Positions 35,245 to 43,789 of a DNA stretch of 56,353 bases are shown here, in pieces; positions within the stretch are counted from its first letter, which is position 1, and each line of letters begins with the position of its first letter. Under the pieces are notes generated by a model. The model was not told the origin of the DNA and made no database searches. It was given only the letters and a program-made list of their open reading frames with translations. Origin of the DNA: Melioribacteraceae bacterium (GTDB lineage Bacteria; Bacteroidota; Ignavibacteria; Ignavibacteriales; Melioribacteraceae); assembly GCA_022181065.1 (NCBI GenBank), contig BQMY01000095.1:1-56353 (forward strand). The letters are read 5' to 3'. The position numbers were made by a program, and so were the translations under genes.

Positions 35245-37365
35245 ATGCAAAAAAACGTAACGTTTTTTCTAATCTTGCTTTTAGCAATATCCACTGTGAT
35301 TTTATCACAGAACTCAATTCACTTAAGTCCGCTAGGTTCATATCAAACAGGAATTTTTGACGATGGCGGTACTGAAATTTCCGCTTTTGATCCGGTTTCT
35401 AAAAAATTATTTATTACAAACGCATCAAATAATACAATTACCGTTCTGGATATGACAAACCCTTCTAGTCCTGTATTTTTGGAGGCATTGGATATGTCAT
35501 CATATGGCGCGGGCGCGAATAGTGTTGCATTCCAGGATGGATATCTTGCAGTGGCAATGGAAGCTGAAGTTAAACAGGACTCGGGTAAAGTTGTGTTTTT
35601 TGATGCCGATGGTAATCATGTAAGTGATGTTACAGCAGGTCCGCTTCCTGATATGGTTGCTTTTTCACCTGACGGAAATTATGTGCTTAGTGCGAATGAA
35701 GGCGAACCCAACGATGATTATACAGTTGATCCTGAAGGTTCAGTCTCGATCATCGATATAAGCGGTGGTGTACCTGACGTTACTCAGAATGATGTTACAA
35801 ACGCCGGTTTTACCGCCTTTAATAATGATTACACCGCTGGTGTGAGGGTATTTGGTCCCGGAGCTACACTCGCCCAGGATATGGAACCGGAATATATAGG
35901 CTTTACAAGCGATGGTAATTATGCGGTTGTGATGTGCCAGGAAAATAATGCCTTTGCTGCCGTGGACCTTAACACCAAATCAATTATTGTTATAGCTCCA
36001 CTTGGATACAAAGACCACTCTCTCACCGAAAACGCGCTCGACGCCAGTAACGATGATGGCGCAATCAATATCACTACATGGCCCGTATCAGGTCTTTATC
36101 TGCCTGACGCAATCGATATGTATAATGTTGGTGGAATTGACTATATAGTTACCGCCAACGAAGGTGATTCCAGAGATTATGACGGATTCAGCGAAGAGGC
36201 AAGAGTAAAGGATGTTACGCTTGACCCTGCAATGTTCCCTGATGCGGCTACACTTCAGGAGAACGAAAACCTTGGAAGATTAAAAATAACTACAACCATG
36301 GGTAATTTTGATGGAGATGCTGATTACGATACTCTTTTCAGCTATGGCGCACGTTCTTTCTCAATTTGGAATTACACTTCCGGACAATTAGTATTTGATA
36401 GTGGTGATGATTTTGAACAGATCACAGCCGCTGCCTATCCTGATGATTTCAACTCAACAAATGATGAAAATGATTCTTTCGATAACAGGAGTGACGATAA
36501 AGGTCCGGAACCCGAAGGTATCGCCGTTGGAGAAATAGATGGTGAATATTACGCTTTCATTGGGTTCGAAAGAATGGGTGGAATTGCGGTATATAATATT
36601 ACTGATCCTGCGGCACCTGAATTTGTACAGTATATAACTACACGCGATTTTAGCGGTGACGCGGCTGCCGGTACAGCAGGTAATCTTGCTCCTGAAGGAC
36701 TTATATTTATTCCGGCTAGCGAGAGTCCATCAAGTAAAAACTTGCTTGTAGTTACTTATGAAGTTTCCGGATCATTACAAATATTTGAAATTAATGTGGG
36801 AGTCATCCCGGCGGAACTTTCGTCATTCACCACATCAATAACTGAAAATGGTGTTCTTCTAAAATGGAGTACCGCTTCCGAAAACAATAACAGAGGTTTT
36901 GAGATTGAACGCTCTGTTGATGGTAAGAATTTCGCTAAAATTGCTTTTGTAGCGGGTAACGGTACAACAAATGAGAGAAACAACTACTCTTATAGCGACA
37001 AAGTTAATTCACAGGGTTCTTTTTATTACAGATTGAAACAAATCGATTTGAATGGTCAGTTTGAATATTCTAATATAGTCGAAGTTAATGTAGGAGCGCC
37101 AAACGAATTTACACTTGCTCAGAACTATCCGAATCCATTTAATCCGACTACAAAAATCGCTTTCAGTATTTCGCACGAAGGTCCAGTTTCCTTGAAAGTT
37201 TACAATGTACTTGGTAAAGAAGTCGCGACTTTGGTCAATGAAAACATGGTTCCGGGTTACTACCGTGTTGATTTCAGCGGCGCTAATCTTTCAAGCGGTG
37301 TTTATCTATACAGACTTGAATCAGCAGGACTTATAAGTGTTAGAAAAATGAATTTGGTTAAATAA
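35245..37365 (+). CDS. Choice-of-anchor-I secreted protein with type IX sorting domain
   Basis: This 706-residue exported protein has a signal peptide at about 1-21, ending before QNSIHLSPLG. A long YVTN/WD40-like propeller of the choice-of-anchor-I family spans about 30-515 (MVAFSPDGNYVLSANEGEPND, PDAIDMYNVGGIDYIVTANEGDSRDYDGF, PEGIAVGEIDGEYYAFIGFERMGG). After a linker with a fibronectin-like ENNNRGFEIERSVDG segment, residues 620-706 form the type IX sorting domain (NYPNPFNPTTKI). A strong AAGGAG box lies 7 bases before the ATG. Some relatives are annotated as alkaline phosphatases, but no phosphatase active site is visible here. It is probably a surface or released protein. Confidence 0.88.
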   Translation: MQKNVTFFLILLLAISTVILSQNSIHLSPLGSYQTGIFDDGGTEISAFDPVSKKLFITNASNNTITVLDMTNPSSPVFLEALDMSSYGAGANSVAFQDGYLAVAMEAEVKQDSGKVVFFDADGNHVSDVTAGPLPDMVAFSPDGNYVLSANEGEPNDDYTVDPEGSVSIIDISGGVPDVTQNDVTNAGFTAFNNDYTAGVRVFGPGATLAQDMEPEYIGFTSDGNYAVVMCQENNAFAAVDLNTKSIIVIAPLGYKDHSLTENALDASNDDGAINITTWPVSGLYLPDAIDMYNVGGIDYIVTANEGDSRDYDGFSEEARVKDVTLDPAMFPDAATLQENENLGRLKITTTMGNFDGDADYDTLFSYGARSFSIWNYTSGQLVFDSGDDFEQITAAAYPDDFNSTNDENDSFDNRSDDKGPEPEGIAVGEIDGEYYAFIGFERMGGIAVYNITDPAAPEFVQYITTRDFSGDAAAGTAGNLAPEGLIFIPASESPSSKNLLVVTYEVSGSLQIFEINVGVIPAELSSFTTSITENGVLLKWSTASENNNRGFEIERSVDGKNFAKIAFVAGNGTTNERNNYSYSDKVNSQGSFYYRLKQIDLNGQFEYSNIVEVNVGAPNEFTLAQNYPNPFNPTTKIAFSISHEGPVSLKVYNVLGKEVATLVNENMVPGYYRVDFSGANLSSGVYLYRLESAGLISVRKMNLVK

Positions 37366-37406
37366 AATAGTGCTGTGTACTGAGTACTGAGTACTGAGTG
37401 CATAGT

Positions 37407-37478
37407 AGTAAAGACGGCATATGGTTCCCCGCGAGCGGGGCAGGCAGACAGGCTCACCAACCTAATGCCGTGTTTACA
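37407..37478. repeat. GTAAAGACGGC palindrome with nested CCCCG..CGGGGCAGGC unit
   Basis: The arms GACGGCATAT and ATGCCGTG are separated by a CCCCGCGAGCGGGGCAGGC hairpin unit and GGCTCACCAACCTAAT. This is the same nested architecture as at 11808-11878, but here the outer arms still match. Confidence 0.75.
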
Positions 37479-37502
37479 GAAAAAACATAAATATTTTCGC
37501 AG

Positions 37503-37531
37503 GGGATGGTCACCGACCATCCCTTTTTTTT
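37503..37531 (+). terminator. Rho-independent terminator after the choice-of-anchor-I gene
   Basis: A 9-bp perfect stem (GGGATGGTC/GACCATCCC, loop ACC) is followed by eight T. It lies 140 bases after the stop at 37365, beyond the nested repeat. Confidence 0.88.
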
Positions 37532-37712
37532 AAAGAACTGTATGCCCGATCGAGCCGGGCATGACATATGCCTGGTTCCTGAGGCAAGTCGAAGAGCCGG
37601 GCAGTGGGGAAATGTATGCTATCACTTGTGGTTCGATGCAACTTACCAACTTTATAACTTTTATGGCAAAATGGGAAAAACCCTAGTAGTTTAGAACTTC
37701 TTTCAGTATTAT

Positions 37713-37777
37713 CCCACGGTTTTAACCGTGCGGTTCAGGCGAGTGGATGTGAGAGCCTAACGGTTTTAACCGTTTTC
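37713..37777. repeat. Interspersed palindromic repeat with two ACGGTTTTAACCGT arms, copy 2
   Basis: This matches 176-240 in arrangement: CCCACGGTTTTAACCGTGCG at the left, TGTGAGAG in the middle, and a second ACGGTTTTAACCGTTTTC at the right. Between them lies AGGCGAG, reminiscent of the ACAGGCGA repeats. Confidence 0.7.
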
Positions 37778-37922
37778 ATTCTGCCAACAAGAAAACAGGT
37801 CATACCCGCGAAGTTTACTCTTTGCTCGGGACAAGCGAGCGAAATTGCCCTGAGCCACTCGAAAGGCCCACCAACCACTCTTTTTAATTTTTTGTCAACT
37901 TTCTTTCAGGACGAGACAATAC

Positions 37923-37950
37923 AAAAAAAGCCCCCGAAATCGGGGGCTTT
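37923..37950 (-). terminator. Rho-independent terminator of the DUF5686 gene
   Basis: AAAGCCCCCG/CGGGGGCTTT makes a 10-bp stem with a 4-base loop, followed by seven T on the minus strand. It lies about 180 bases after the stop at 38127. The plus strand also reads CTTT after the stem, giving weak bidirectional potential. Confidence 0.88.
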
Positions 37951-38126
37951 ATCACACATTGCAATCATAATACATTGGAAACTCATTACCTGACACTTCC
38001 AAACCATCAAACATAATTTTAATCTCAATACTAATATAAAGTACCTGTATCAAGTAAAATGTAACTGATAGTTTGAAAGATTTGTAACAGAGAATACTAC
38101 AATTTGAGCAGAATGGCAGTAATTCT

Positions 38127-40535
38127 CTAGTTTGTTGCAGTGGAAAGTGTAAGTCGGAATTGAGGAGAATCTACCTGCGACAATCGGGCTGAGAGATCAA
38201 ACCTGAAAAAAAGTAATAATCTGTTCAGTCCTAATCCAGCTTCGTAATAATATTTATCTATTGTTTCTGTTGTGCCGATAAATTGCGGATTTTTTGATTT
38301 TACGCGTTCCGGATTACTGATCTTTGACCATCCGAAACCGCCATGTAAAATGAATTCGAGTCCGAAAGAAGTAATATTCGGGATTCTGAAAAGTCCCGGG
38401 ATCAGCTCACCAAAATTATGTTCAACTTTAACCTCGGCGTATCGATCACCGTAAAATTCTTTTATTTCCACACTTCTCAGAGCACCCGACGATGAAAATC
38501 CCGAAACGGAAGTTTCAAAACTGTGAAGCTTTTGGGCGGGTAATTCTCCCCAGGCGTAGCCGGCGTTTATAATTACATCCATTTTCCATATTGGTAATGT
38601 GGGAATCCTGAAATATGTTACCCCTGTCAGATTGCGGTATTTGTAATCGGAACTGATAAATGATGGTTCGGAGACCTCTAAATTCAGTGAAAATCCGAAA
38701 TTGGCAATTCTTTTCAGATTGGAATAATTCCAACTAAAAGTTGAATAGAAAGATCTTAGACGTCCTTCATCAGCAAGAGGATTATCTCTCAATTCTACAA
38801 GAGCGAAAACCTTTATTCTGTTATTGATGTAAGCACTTGATACAGTTTCATCCGTAAAACCCAGAGTAAATCTTAGTGGGCGTTCAAAGATATCCTTTTT
38901 TATATAATAATATTGCCCGGAAGTAAAATTGAATGAAATATCGTATCCATCGCTATAGTGGTAATCGGCGTAATGTCTGCCCAAAAACAAAGAGACCAGA
39001 GAAATTGAACGGGCGGTGTAAGGAGAATTCTCATTCCGTCTGCTTATTTTACTGTATAACGACCCGGAGAATAAATATTTCTGCTGCTCATCAAAATAAT
39101 AATCCAAATTAAGTATGGCATTGAGCCTGTTATTTGAGGTTCCGTAACCAAGTTTTGTGACGGTTTTTACATTATGTACCGGCTTGTATTCATACCCGCC
39201 TCCAAGATAAAAACCTTCAACACGGTTATAGCGTAGAAAATCATCAAAACCTGTAAATGGTTTCCTCTCAAGTTTGGCAATATTACGCGTTACAGGGGCA
39301 AAATATCGCTGAAATATGTTAGTCGTTTCAATTGAATCGGGATTCTCGCGCAAAGTTCTAATCTCATCATAAGCCCTCGATTCTTCCTGTCTCAACGGAA
39401 GAACGTTATTCTCCAGCCAAAACTGTTTATCGAAAGTATCCGCGTTGGAAGCTAATTCAACTTCACGATTATCAAAAATTCTATCGCTGAGGCTGGGATT
39501 AACCTCATAGTCATAGGATACATTATATATCTTTATATCAACACGGGCATCATATAGCCAGAATACCTCGACCGGAACGTTTGCTGAAATTTTCAAGCCG
39601 GCAGGAACGACAAACCCATCCTGTTCTTTAAATGACTGGGTATAACTCAAAATGGCGTCAAAAGGAAGTTTTACTGCCTCATTCGGGATAACTTCAATAT
39701 TCTCGGGTACCAGAGAGGCACCATCTATCTCCACTATTCCCGAAAAAAGTTTTCTTATACCCGTATCAGGTGTGATTTTTATCCTGGCTGTTTTATTTCC
39801 GTCGGCGTTTTCACTCCAGCCTAAAAGCTCAAAATCGTAAAAATCGACTGCGTCCGGATGAAAAGGGGTAGCCACTTTTTCACCAACCAGACTCACATAA
39901 TCATCGTATATATTTATGTTATTACCGAACGCTACATAATTAGCCTGTGGAGGTACATTAACACTTTGCCGTCTCTGGATAATCTCATTAAAATAGTAGT
40001 CAGGCTTTTTGAAGTATCCTTTTGAGTAAGTTTCAAAGATTGAAAAGATTGTAGTATCGGCATTGCCCGAACTTCGTCCTGCAGTAGTGGTATCTGTTGA
40101 GACAACAAATTTTGTGTATAGTTTATAAGTGTAGGAATTGAGTTTTTTACGTTGTTCTATCTTTTTCTCGATAGCGCTCCTCATGATCAGTTCACCCGGG
40201 TCTTCTCCTGTAACGAGTACTTCCGAAATTTTATAATCCCGTTTGGCAAGTTTTATATGAAGTGTGTCATCGTTTGTTGCAACAGTTTTTAGTTCAACAT
40301 TACTATATCCAATCATCGAAAAAACGATTGTATGCTCACCCACGGGCAGATTTAGCCGAAATTCCCCCTCATCGTTAGAAGCAGTTCCAATGGAAGTACC
40401 GTCAACGTATATATTTACAAAGGGGAGAGGTTCTCCGGTTTCAGTATCTGCAACCGAACCGATAATGGTGGCTGAAGTCTGTGCTGCAACAGGGTAAGCA
40501 AATACTATGATATAGAATAAAATTAAGGTTTTCAT
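38127..40535 (-). CDS. DUF5686/carboxypeptidase-regulatory-like outer membrane protein
   Basis: This 802-residue protein has a signal peptide (about 1-18, ending VAAQ). A CarboxypepD-regulatory-like beta-sandwich lies at about 22-105 (TIIGSVADTETGEPLPFVNIYVDGT). The rest fits the DUF5686 family of Bacteroidota outer-membrane proteins, with many aromatic amphipathic strands typical of a beta-barrel (GYDISFNFTSGQYYYIKK, RFTLGFTDETVSSAYI) and an end rich in alternating residues (LFFRFDLSARLSQ). It is TonB-receptor-like at its N terminus but no plug domain is evident. Its transport or assembly role is unknown. A structured repeat with its own terminator lies about 100 bases upstream. Confidence 0.86.
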   Translation of the reverse strand: MKTLILFYIIVFAYPVAAQTSATIIGSVADTETGEPLPFVNIYVDGTSIGTASNDEGEFRLNLPVGEHTIVFSMIGYSNVELKTVATNDDTLHIKLAKRDYKISEVLVTGEDPGELIMRSAIEKKIEQRKKLNSYTYKLYTKFVVSTDTTTAGRSSGNADTTIFSIFETYSKGYFKKPDYYFNEIIQRRQSVNVPPQANYVAFGNNINIYDDYVSLVGEKVATPFHPDAVDFYDFELLGWSENADGNKTARIKITPDTGIRKLFSGIVEIDGASLVPENIEVIPNEAVKLPFDAILSYTQSFKEQDGFVVPAGLKISANVPVEVFWLYDARVDIKIYNVSYDYEVNPSLSDRIFDNREVELASNADTFDKQFWLENNVLPLRQEESRAYDEIRTLRENPDSIETTNIFQRYFAPVTRNIAKLERKPFTGFDDFLRYNRVEGFYLGGGYEYKPVHNVKTVTKLGYGTSNNRLNAILNLDYYFDEQQKYLFSGSLYSKISRRNENSPYTARSISLVSLFLGRHYADYHYSDGYDISFNFTSGQYYYIKKDIFERPLRFTLGFTDETVSSAYINNRIKVFALVELRDNPLADEGRLRSFYSTFSWNYSNLKRIANFGFSLNLEVSEPSFISSDYKYRNLTGVTYFRIPTLPIWKMDVIINAGYAWGELPAQKLHSFETSVSGFSSSGALRSVEIKEFYGDRYAEVKVEHNFGELIPGLFRIPNITSFGLEFILHGGFGWSKISNPERVKSKNPQFIGTTETIDKYYYEAGLGLNRLLLFFRFDLSARLSQVDSPQFRLTLSTATN

Positions 40536-40636
40536 CTTTATACGATTTTAATACCGTAACAGATGATTGCTCTTTTTGGTTCTGTAACAGAAAATATAAA
40601 ATGATAGTGAATACGTACAAGTGTGAAGTCAATAAT

Positions 40637-40665
40637 AAAAAAACCCTCCCGGAATTCGAGAGGGT
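40637..40665 (-). terminator. Rho-independent terminator in repeat copy 1
   Basis: A 9-bp stem (ACCCTCTCG/CGGGAGGGT, one G-T pair, 5-base loop) is followed by seven T on the minus strand. Confidence 0.9.
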
Positions 40666-40771
40666 CAACCTATGCACCAACATAAAATGAACTTTCGAGC
40701 CGTTTAAACGACTATTTGGAGGCGGGACAGAAAAGACATGTGTTTTCTCCCCTAAAAAAAACACAGCTCCC
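40637..40771 (-). ncRNA. Duplicated structured element with terminator (candidate small RNA), copy 1
   Basis: This 135-bp segment differs from 43394-43528 at only two bases. On the minus strand it reads GTGTTTT...AAAACAC, then AGTCGT-TTAA-ACGGCT, then a terminator (ACCCTCTCG/CGGGAGGGT with seven T). The two differing bases fall in the loop of the middle hairpin. AGAAAA...TTTTCT can pair as an alternative to the first hairpin. It begins 53 bases past the stop of the propeller gene. Candidates are a small RNA, a conserved 3' UTR, or a recombination-linked repeat. Known RNA families were not recognised. Confidence 0.5.
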
Positions 40772-40823
40772 TCAAGTTATTTTTCACTAACATAGAAAAA
40801 ATCATCCACCTTCATATTTTAAA

Positions 40824-42701
40824 TTATATTCCACTATTTATCTGCACCAATTTATCTGCTGACGCTTCGATTCCTTTTCGAAGATTTACAAAATCTTCAC
40901 CAGTCTTTTTTATTGTTTCTAACTCTTTTTTTACACTGTCAATACCTGGCACAGAGGGTAAATTAAATTTTAGTTTTTTAACCAATGGCTTCATTAGCTT
41001 TTTTGCCCACTTGTTGGCTACTTTTTGAATTGCCTTGCCAACTTTTCCACCAGTTAATATTTTACGAGCGCTGACTTTAAATGTTTTGCCCAAAACCTTT
41101 TTCTTAAAACTCTTGTTTAATGCTTTATTAACTCCATTCACTACTTTGTCTACATTTTTAAGCTTACTGACTAATTTATCAATAGACTTGTTATAAGTAT
41201 CTATCGGTTTTTTTACTTTTGAAATGGTAGAATTTATTTGTGTTACCTTATTTGATTCACTTGATATTTTATTTAGCGCTTCATTAATCTGAGAATCGAA
41301 TCTTTTGATTTTTGCGGTTTTCCCTCCGCTGTTTGACGCGGTTCCATTATCGATTGATATCAATTTTGATAATATTGCAAGTACATTTGTTTCCGCCTTA
41401 TTTATCGCGCCAAGCGTTTTGTTAGCGTTCCCAAGCGTCGGCTTTACCGCTACCTTATTAATATTCTCAGATTTGCCTTTAACTTTATTAACCTGGTCAG
41501 CCGATGTATTTATCGTTACGCGGGCAGCGACAGCGGCACTTCCAATAATTGGTACCTTACCAAATCCTTCCAGGGCGCTGCTGTAATCTTCAAGACGGCG
41601 GCTGATTCTCTCTATTTGGTAATCAATCTTATCGGCTGATTTAAGTGTTGCAACACTGCCCCATTGCAAATCATCGGCAATTTTAGAGATTTTCTTTTGT
41701 CCATTAATCAAATCGGTATATGTTTTTTTTAGGCTGCCATCGGATATGCTATTTGGAATATATCCAACATTAACAAATGTCCATGCGTGTCCGTTACGGG
41801 GATTTGTGGCCATAACTCTCGGGATGCCATTTTTTGTATAACTTGTTAATCCCTGAATTCCTTTCTCCCATGAAGATGTTTTCCATCGAATAGTTCCCAT
41901 CTGGGCGTTTTTAGTTATATCAAATATATGCGCTTCACCTGTTTCTCCTTTTACCAGCATGAGATGATTTGTTCCGCCATAGTTAAAAACGGTAGAAGCA
42001 TTTGTATTTTTGCCCCATCCTCTTGAGCCCCAGGTCCTTTTACCTATTTTACCAGAGGAGGTAATTTCATTAATCTGTACTTCACCTTTTGTAGAATGTG
42101 TAAATAAATATGTTTTACCATTCTGATTAAAAGTAGACATATTCCTGATATAGGAACGTTTTTGTTTATCGCTAAATTTACCAAGCTTGCCATCTGATGA
42201 AATCGGGGCTACCCAGATATGACCTTTTTTATCATTTTGGGAGAAAATTGCGAAATCCTTATTTCCTACTTTTGCTACAACTGCCTCATCTAAATTTTTT
42301 ACCCAGCCTTTTTTCTTTCTGTCCCACGTAAATTTCCCTACTTTTCCATTTGCATTTAATTGAAGCAGCCATGCATGCCCGTTTCTTCCATTTAAAAGAA
42401 ATACATAATTCTGACTGCCAATCTTAAATGTTGAAGCGCACTCAATACCCTTTTCCCAGTTTGTCGTTTTCCAGGTCTGATCACCTATTTCCCCGTTCTC
42501 ATTTAATTCATATATCCAAGCTGTGCCTTTTGTGCTTATCATTAATACAAAGTTTTTACCATCAGCCTCGTATGAAGCAATTTCTTTGATGTTTTTTTGC
42601 CAATCTGTGGTTTTCCAGGTTATTCGGGGATTTTGTGCATGAATTGATAAAGTCATAAAAAGAACTAAAGATGCTAGTATCCCTCTTAATGTGAAAATCA
42701 T
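40824..42701 (-). CDS. Secreted six-repeat propeller with long helical C-terminal domain, family not recognised
   Basis: This 625-residue protein has a signal peptide (about 1-22, ending IHAQ). Six repeats of about 46-48 residues follow at 28-310, each with a TW(K/D)xxxW-K motif at the start and GHAW..L..NGKIG at the end (for example TTNWEKGIECA, GRNGHAWLLQLNANGKVGK). This suggests a six-bladed propeller. Residues from about 320 to 625 are helical, lysine-rich and partly coiled-coil, with no cysteine (KPIDTYNKSIDKLVSKLKN, KKLMKPLVKKLKFNLPSVPG). There is no type IX sorting domain. GGAGAA precedes the ATG. I do not recognise the family. A surface-active, pore-forming or carrier function is conceivable but unsupported. 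It lies between two copies of a 135-bp repeat. Confidence 0.78.
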   Translation of the reverse strand: MIFTLRGILASLVLFMTLSIHAQNPRITWKTTDWQKNIKEIASYEADGKNFVLMISTKGTAWIYELNENGEIGDQTWKTTNWEKGIECASTFKIGSQNYVFLLNGRNGHAWLLQLNANGKVGKFTWDRKKKGWVKNLDEAVVAKVGNKDFAIFSQNDKKGHIWVAPISSDGKLGKFSDKQKRSYIRNMSTFNQNGKTYLFTHSTKGEVQINEITSSGKIGKRTWGSRGWGKNTNASTVFNYGGTNHLMLVKGETGEAHIFDITKNAQMGTIRWKTSSWEKGIQGLTSYTKNGIPRVMATNPRNGHAWTFVNVGYIPNSISDGSLKKTYTDLINGQKKISKIADDLQWGSVATLKSADKIDYQIERISRRLEDYSSALEGFGKVPIIGSAAVAARVTINTSADQVNKVKGKSENINKVAVKPTLGNANKTLGAINKAETNVLAILSKLISIDNGTASNSGGKTAKIKRFDSQINEALNKISSESNKVTQINSTISKVKKPIDTYNKSIDKLVSKLKNVDKVVNGVNKALNKSFKKKVLGKTFKVSARKILTGGKVGKAIQKVANKWAKKLMKPLVKKLKFNLPSVPGIDSVKKELETIKKTGEDFVNLRKGIEASADKLVQINSGI

Positions 42702-42993
42702 TTTTTCTCCATAATTTTGTTAAAGTTTGCGGGTGAATGGAAAAGGCTGTCAGTGGTTACAAATTAGCCAAATTATATCATGAGAAAAGCATCCTAATAA
42801 CCTTCATTGGGGAAAACAGCCGTATTTCCATATAACATAATTAATGAAAATAGTGAATAATTATTTTTATTAAAAAAACAAAGTAAGAAAAAGACAAAAA
42901 AGTATGAGACTGAAAATAGTCTTTACATCGAAACAGATAACACCCTGAGGTGGCACAACGTTGATGTATCAAATTTAGAACAAGTTGAAAGTA
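42702..42993. other. AT-rich spacer upstream of the propeller gene
   Basis: I see no gene in this stretch. It should contain the promoter of the propeller gene on the minus strand and perhaps the eroded middle of the transposase that follows on the plus strand. Confidence 0.5.
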
Positions 42994-43347
42994 ACCAGTT
43001 TACTGGAAAACAAGCATGCTTTCTTTGCAGAAAACTTTAATGTTAATAAATTCCGTGCTACAGGATCAGCTATTAACATTATAATGATAGCCTGTAATAA
43101 ATTAAGTTTATTTAGACAGGTGGTCTTGAATGAAAGGTGACAGCCGTTTTTGAAAACAGTAAGATATACTACTTTTGCTATGATAGCTTTCATGGTAAAA
43201 AAAGGAAATTCGATGGTTCTTAAACTGAATTTAGATATAAGAAGAAAACAATGGTTAAAAACTTTATGGGCAAACTCTGATAGTTGTTTATTGCCTTTTA
43301 AACCCGATAGAAGTTTCTTATCACAAATCCGGGAAATTTTAATTTGA
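42994..43347 (+). pseudogene. C-terminal remnant of an IS1380-family transposase
   Basis: Reading from 42994 gives about 117 codons with the C-terminal pattern of IS1380 DDE transposases: FRATGSAINIIMIACNKLSLFRQVVL, then PFLKTVRYTTFAMIAFMVKKG, then KLNLDIRRKQWLKTLWANSD. An in-frame TGA at 43138 interrupts it, right after LNER. No start, no upstream catalytic region and no inverted repeats are left. It is a dead fragment. Confidence 0.82.
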
Positions 43348-43393
43348 CCGTAGGTGTTTCGCTTACACCCCCGGAGTTTTTATATATGGATGA

Positions 43394-43422
43394 AAAAAAA
43401 CCCTCCCGGAATTCGAGAGGGT
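43394..43422 (-). terminator. Rho-independent terminator in repeat copy 2
   Basis: The same 9-bp stem, 5-base loop and T tract as in copy 1. Confidence 0.9.
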
Positions 43423-43528
43423 CAACCTATGCACCAACATAAAATGAACTTTCGAGCCGTAAAAACGACTATTTGGAGGCGGGACAGAAAAGACATGTGT
43501 TTTCTCCCCTAAAAAAAACACAGCTCCC
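43394..43528 (-). ncRNA. Duplicated structured element with terminator (candidate small RNA), copy 2
   Basis: This is the second copy of the 135-bp element at 40637-40771. The middle hairpin loop is TTTT here and TTAA there. It starts 3 bases after the stop of the 85-residue protein gene, so here it also serves as that gene's 3' end. The terminator is at 43394-43422. Confidence 0.5.
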
Positions 43529-43531
43529 CTG

Positions 43532-43789
43532 TTACTTGTATTTGGGTTGATATACTATCTTTCTGATAGTATCGAACTGAAGATAAGGATACTCTTCACG
43601 AAGAAGATCTATAGCTTCACCTGCGCTTACTTTCTCCTGTCGAAGCGCACGAAATTTTGTTCTGATTTTGTAGTCGCGTACCGACTTTTCATTTATCAAT
43701 CCCCTGCTGCTGAGCGATTCATAGATGTCGTCCGGTATCAATTCCGCTAAAGGATTTTCTATTTGATCCTTCAATTCAAGGTCTTTCAT
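43532..43789 (-). CDS. Small protein of unknown function, HTH-like
   Basis: This 85-residue acidic-then-basic protein has a good GGGGAG box before its ATG. It is predicted to be mostly helical. The second half (RTKFRALRQEKVSAGEAIDLL, then YLQFDTIRKIVYQPKYK) could be a helix-turn-helix that binds DNA, but I do not recognise the family. It has no signal peptide or membrane segment. It ends 3 bases before copy 2 of the structured repeat. Confidence 0.7.
   Translation of the reverse strand: MKDLELKDQIENPLAELIPDDIYESLSSRGLINEKSVRDYKIRTKFRALRQEKVSAGEAIDLLREEYPYLQFDTIRKIVYQPKYK

Larger units (their letters stand above)
37366..38126. other. Intergenic region with terminators and repeats
   Basis: These 761 bases hold no convincing gene. 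They contain, in order, a nested GACGGC-type palindrome, a terminator for the gene to the left, an ACGGTTTTAACCGT repeat, and a terminator serving the gene to the right. Confidence 0.65.

Noticed and set aside
37506-37694. 62-codon plus-strand open frame
   Set aside because: It starts inside a terminator and runs through repeats. There is no ribosome binding site.
42975-43193. 72-codon minus-strand open frame
   Set aside because: It is the reverse of the IS1380 transposase remnant, which has clear family motifs on the plus strand.
43430-43480. Possible tRNA, because of a TTCGA motif in the duplicated element
   Set aside because: No cloverleaf can be drawn and the conserved D- and anticodon-arm positions are missing. 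The stretch belongs to the hairpin element.
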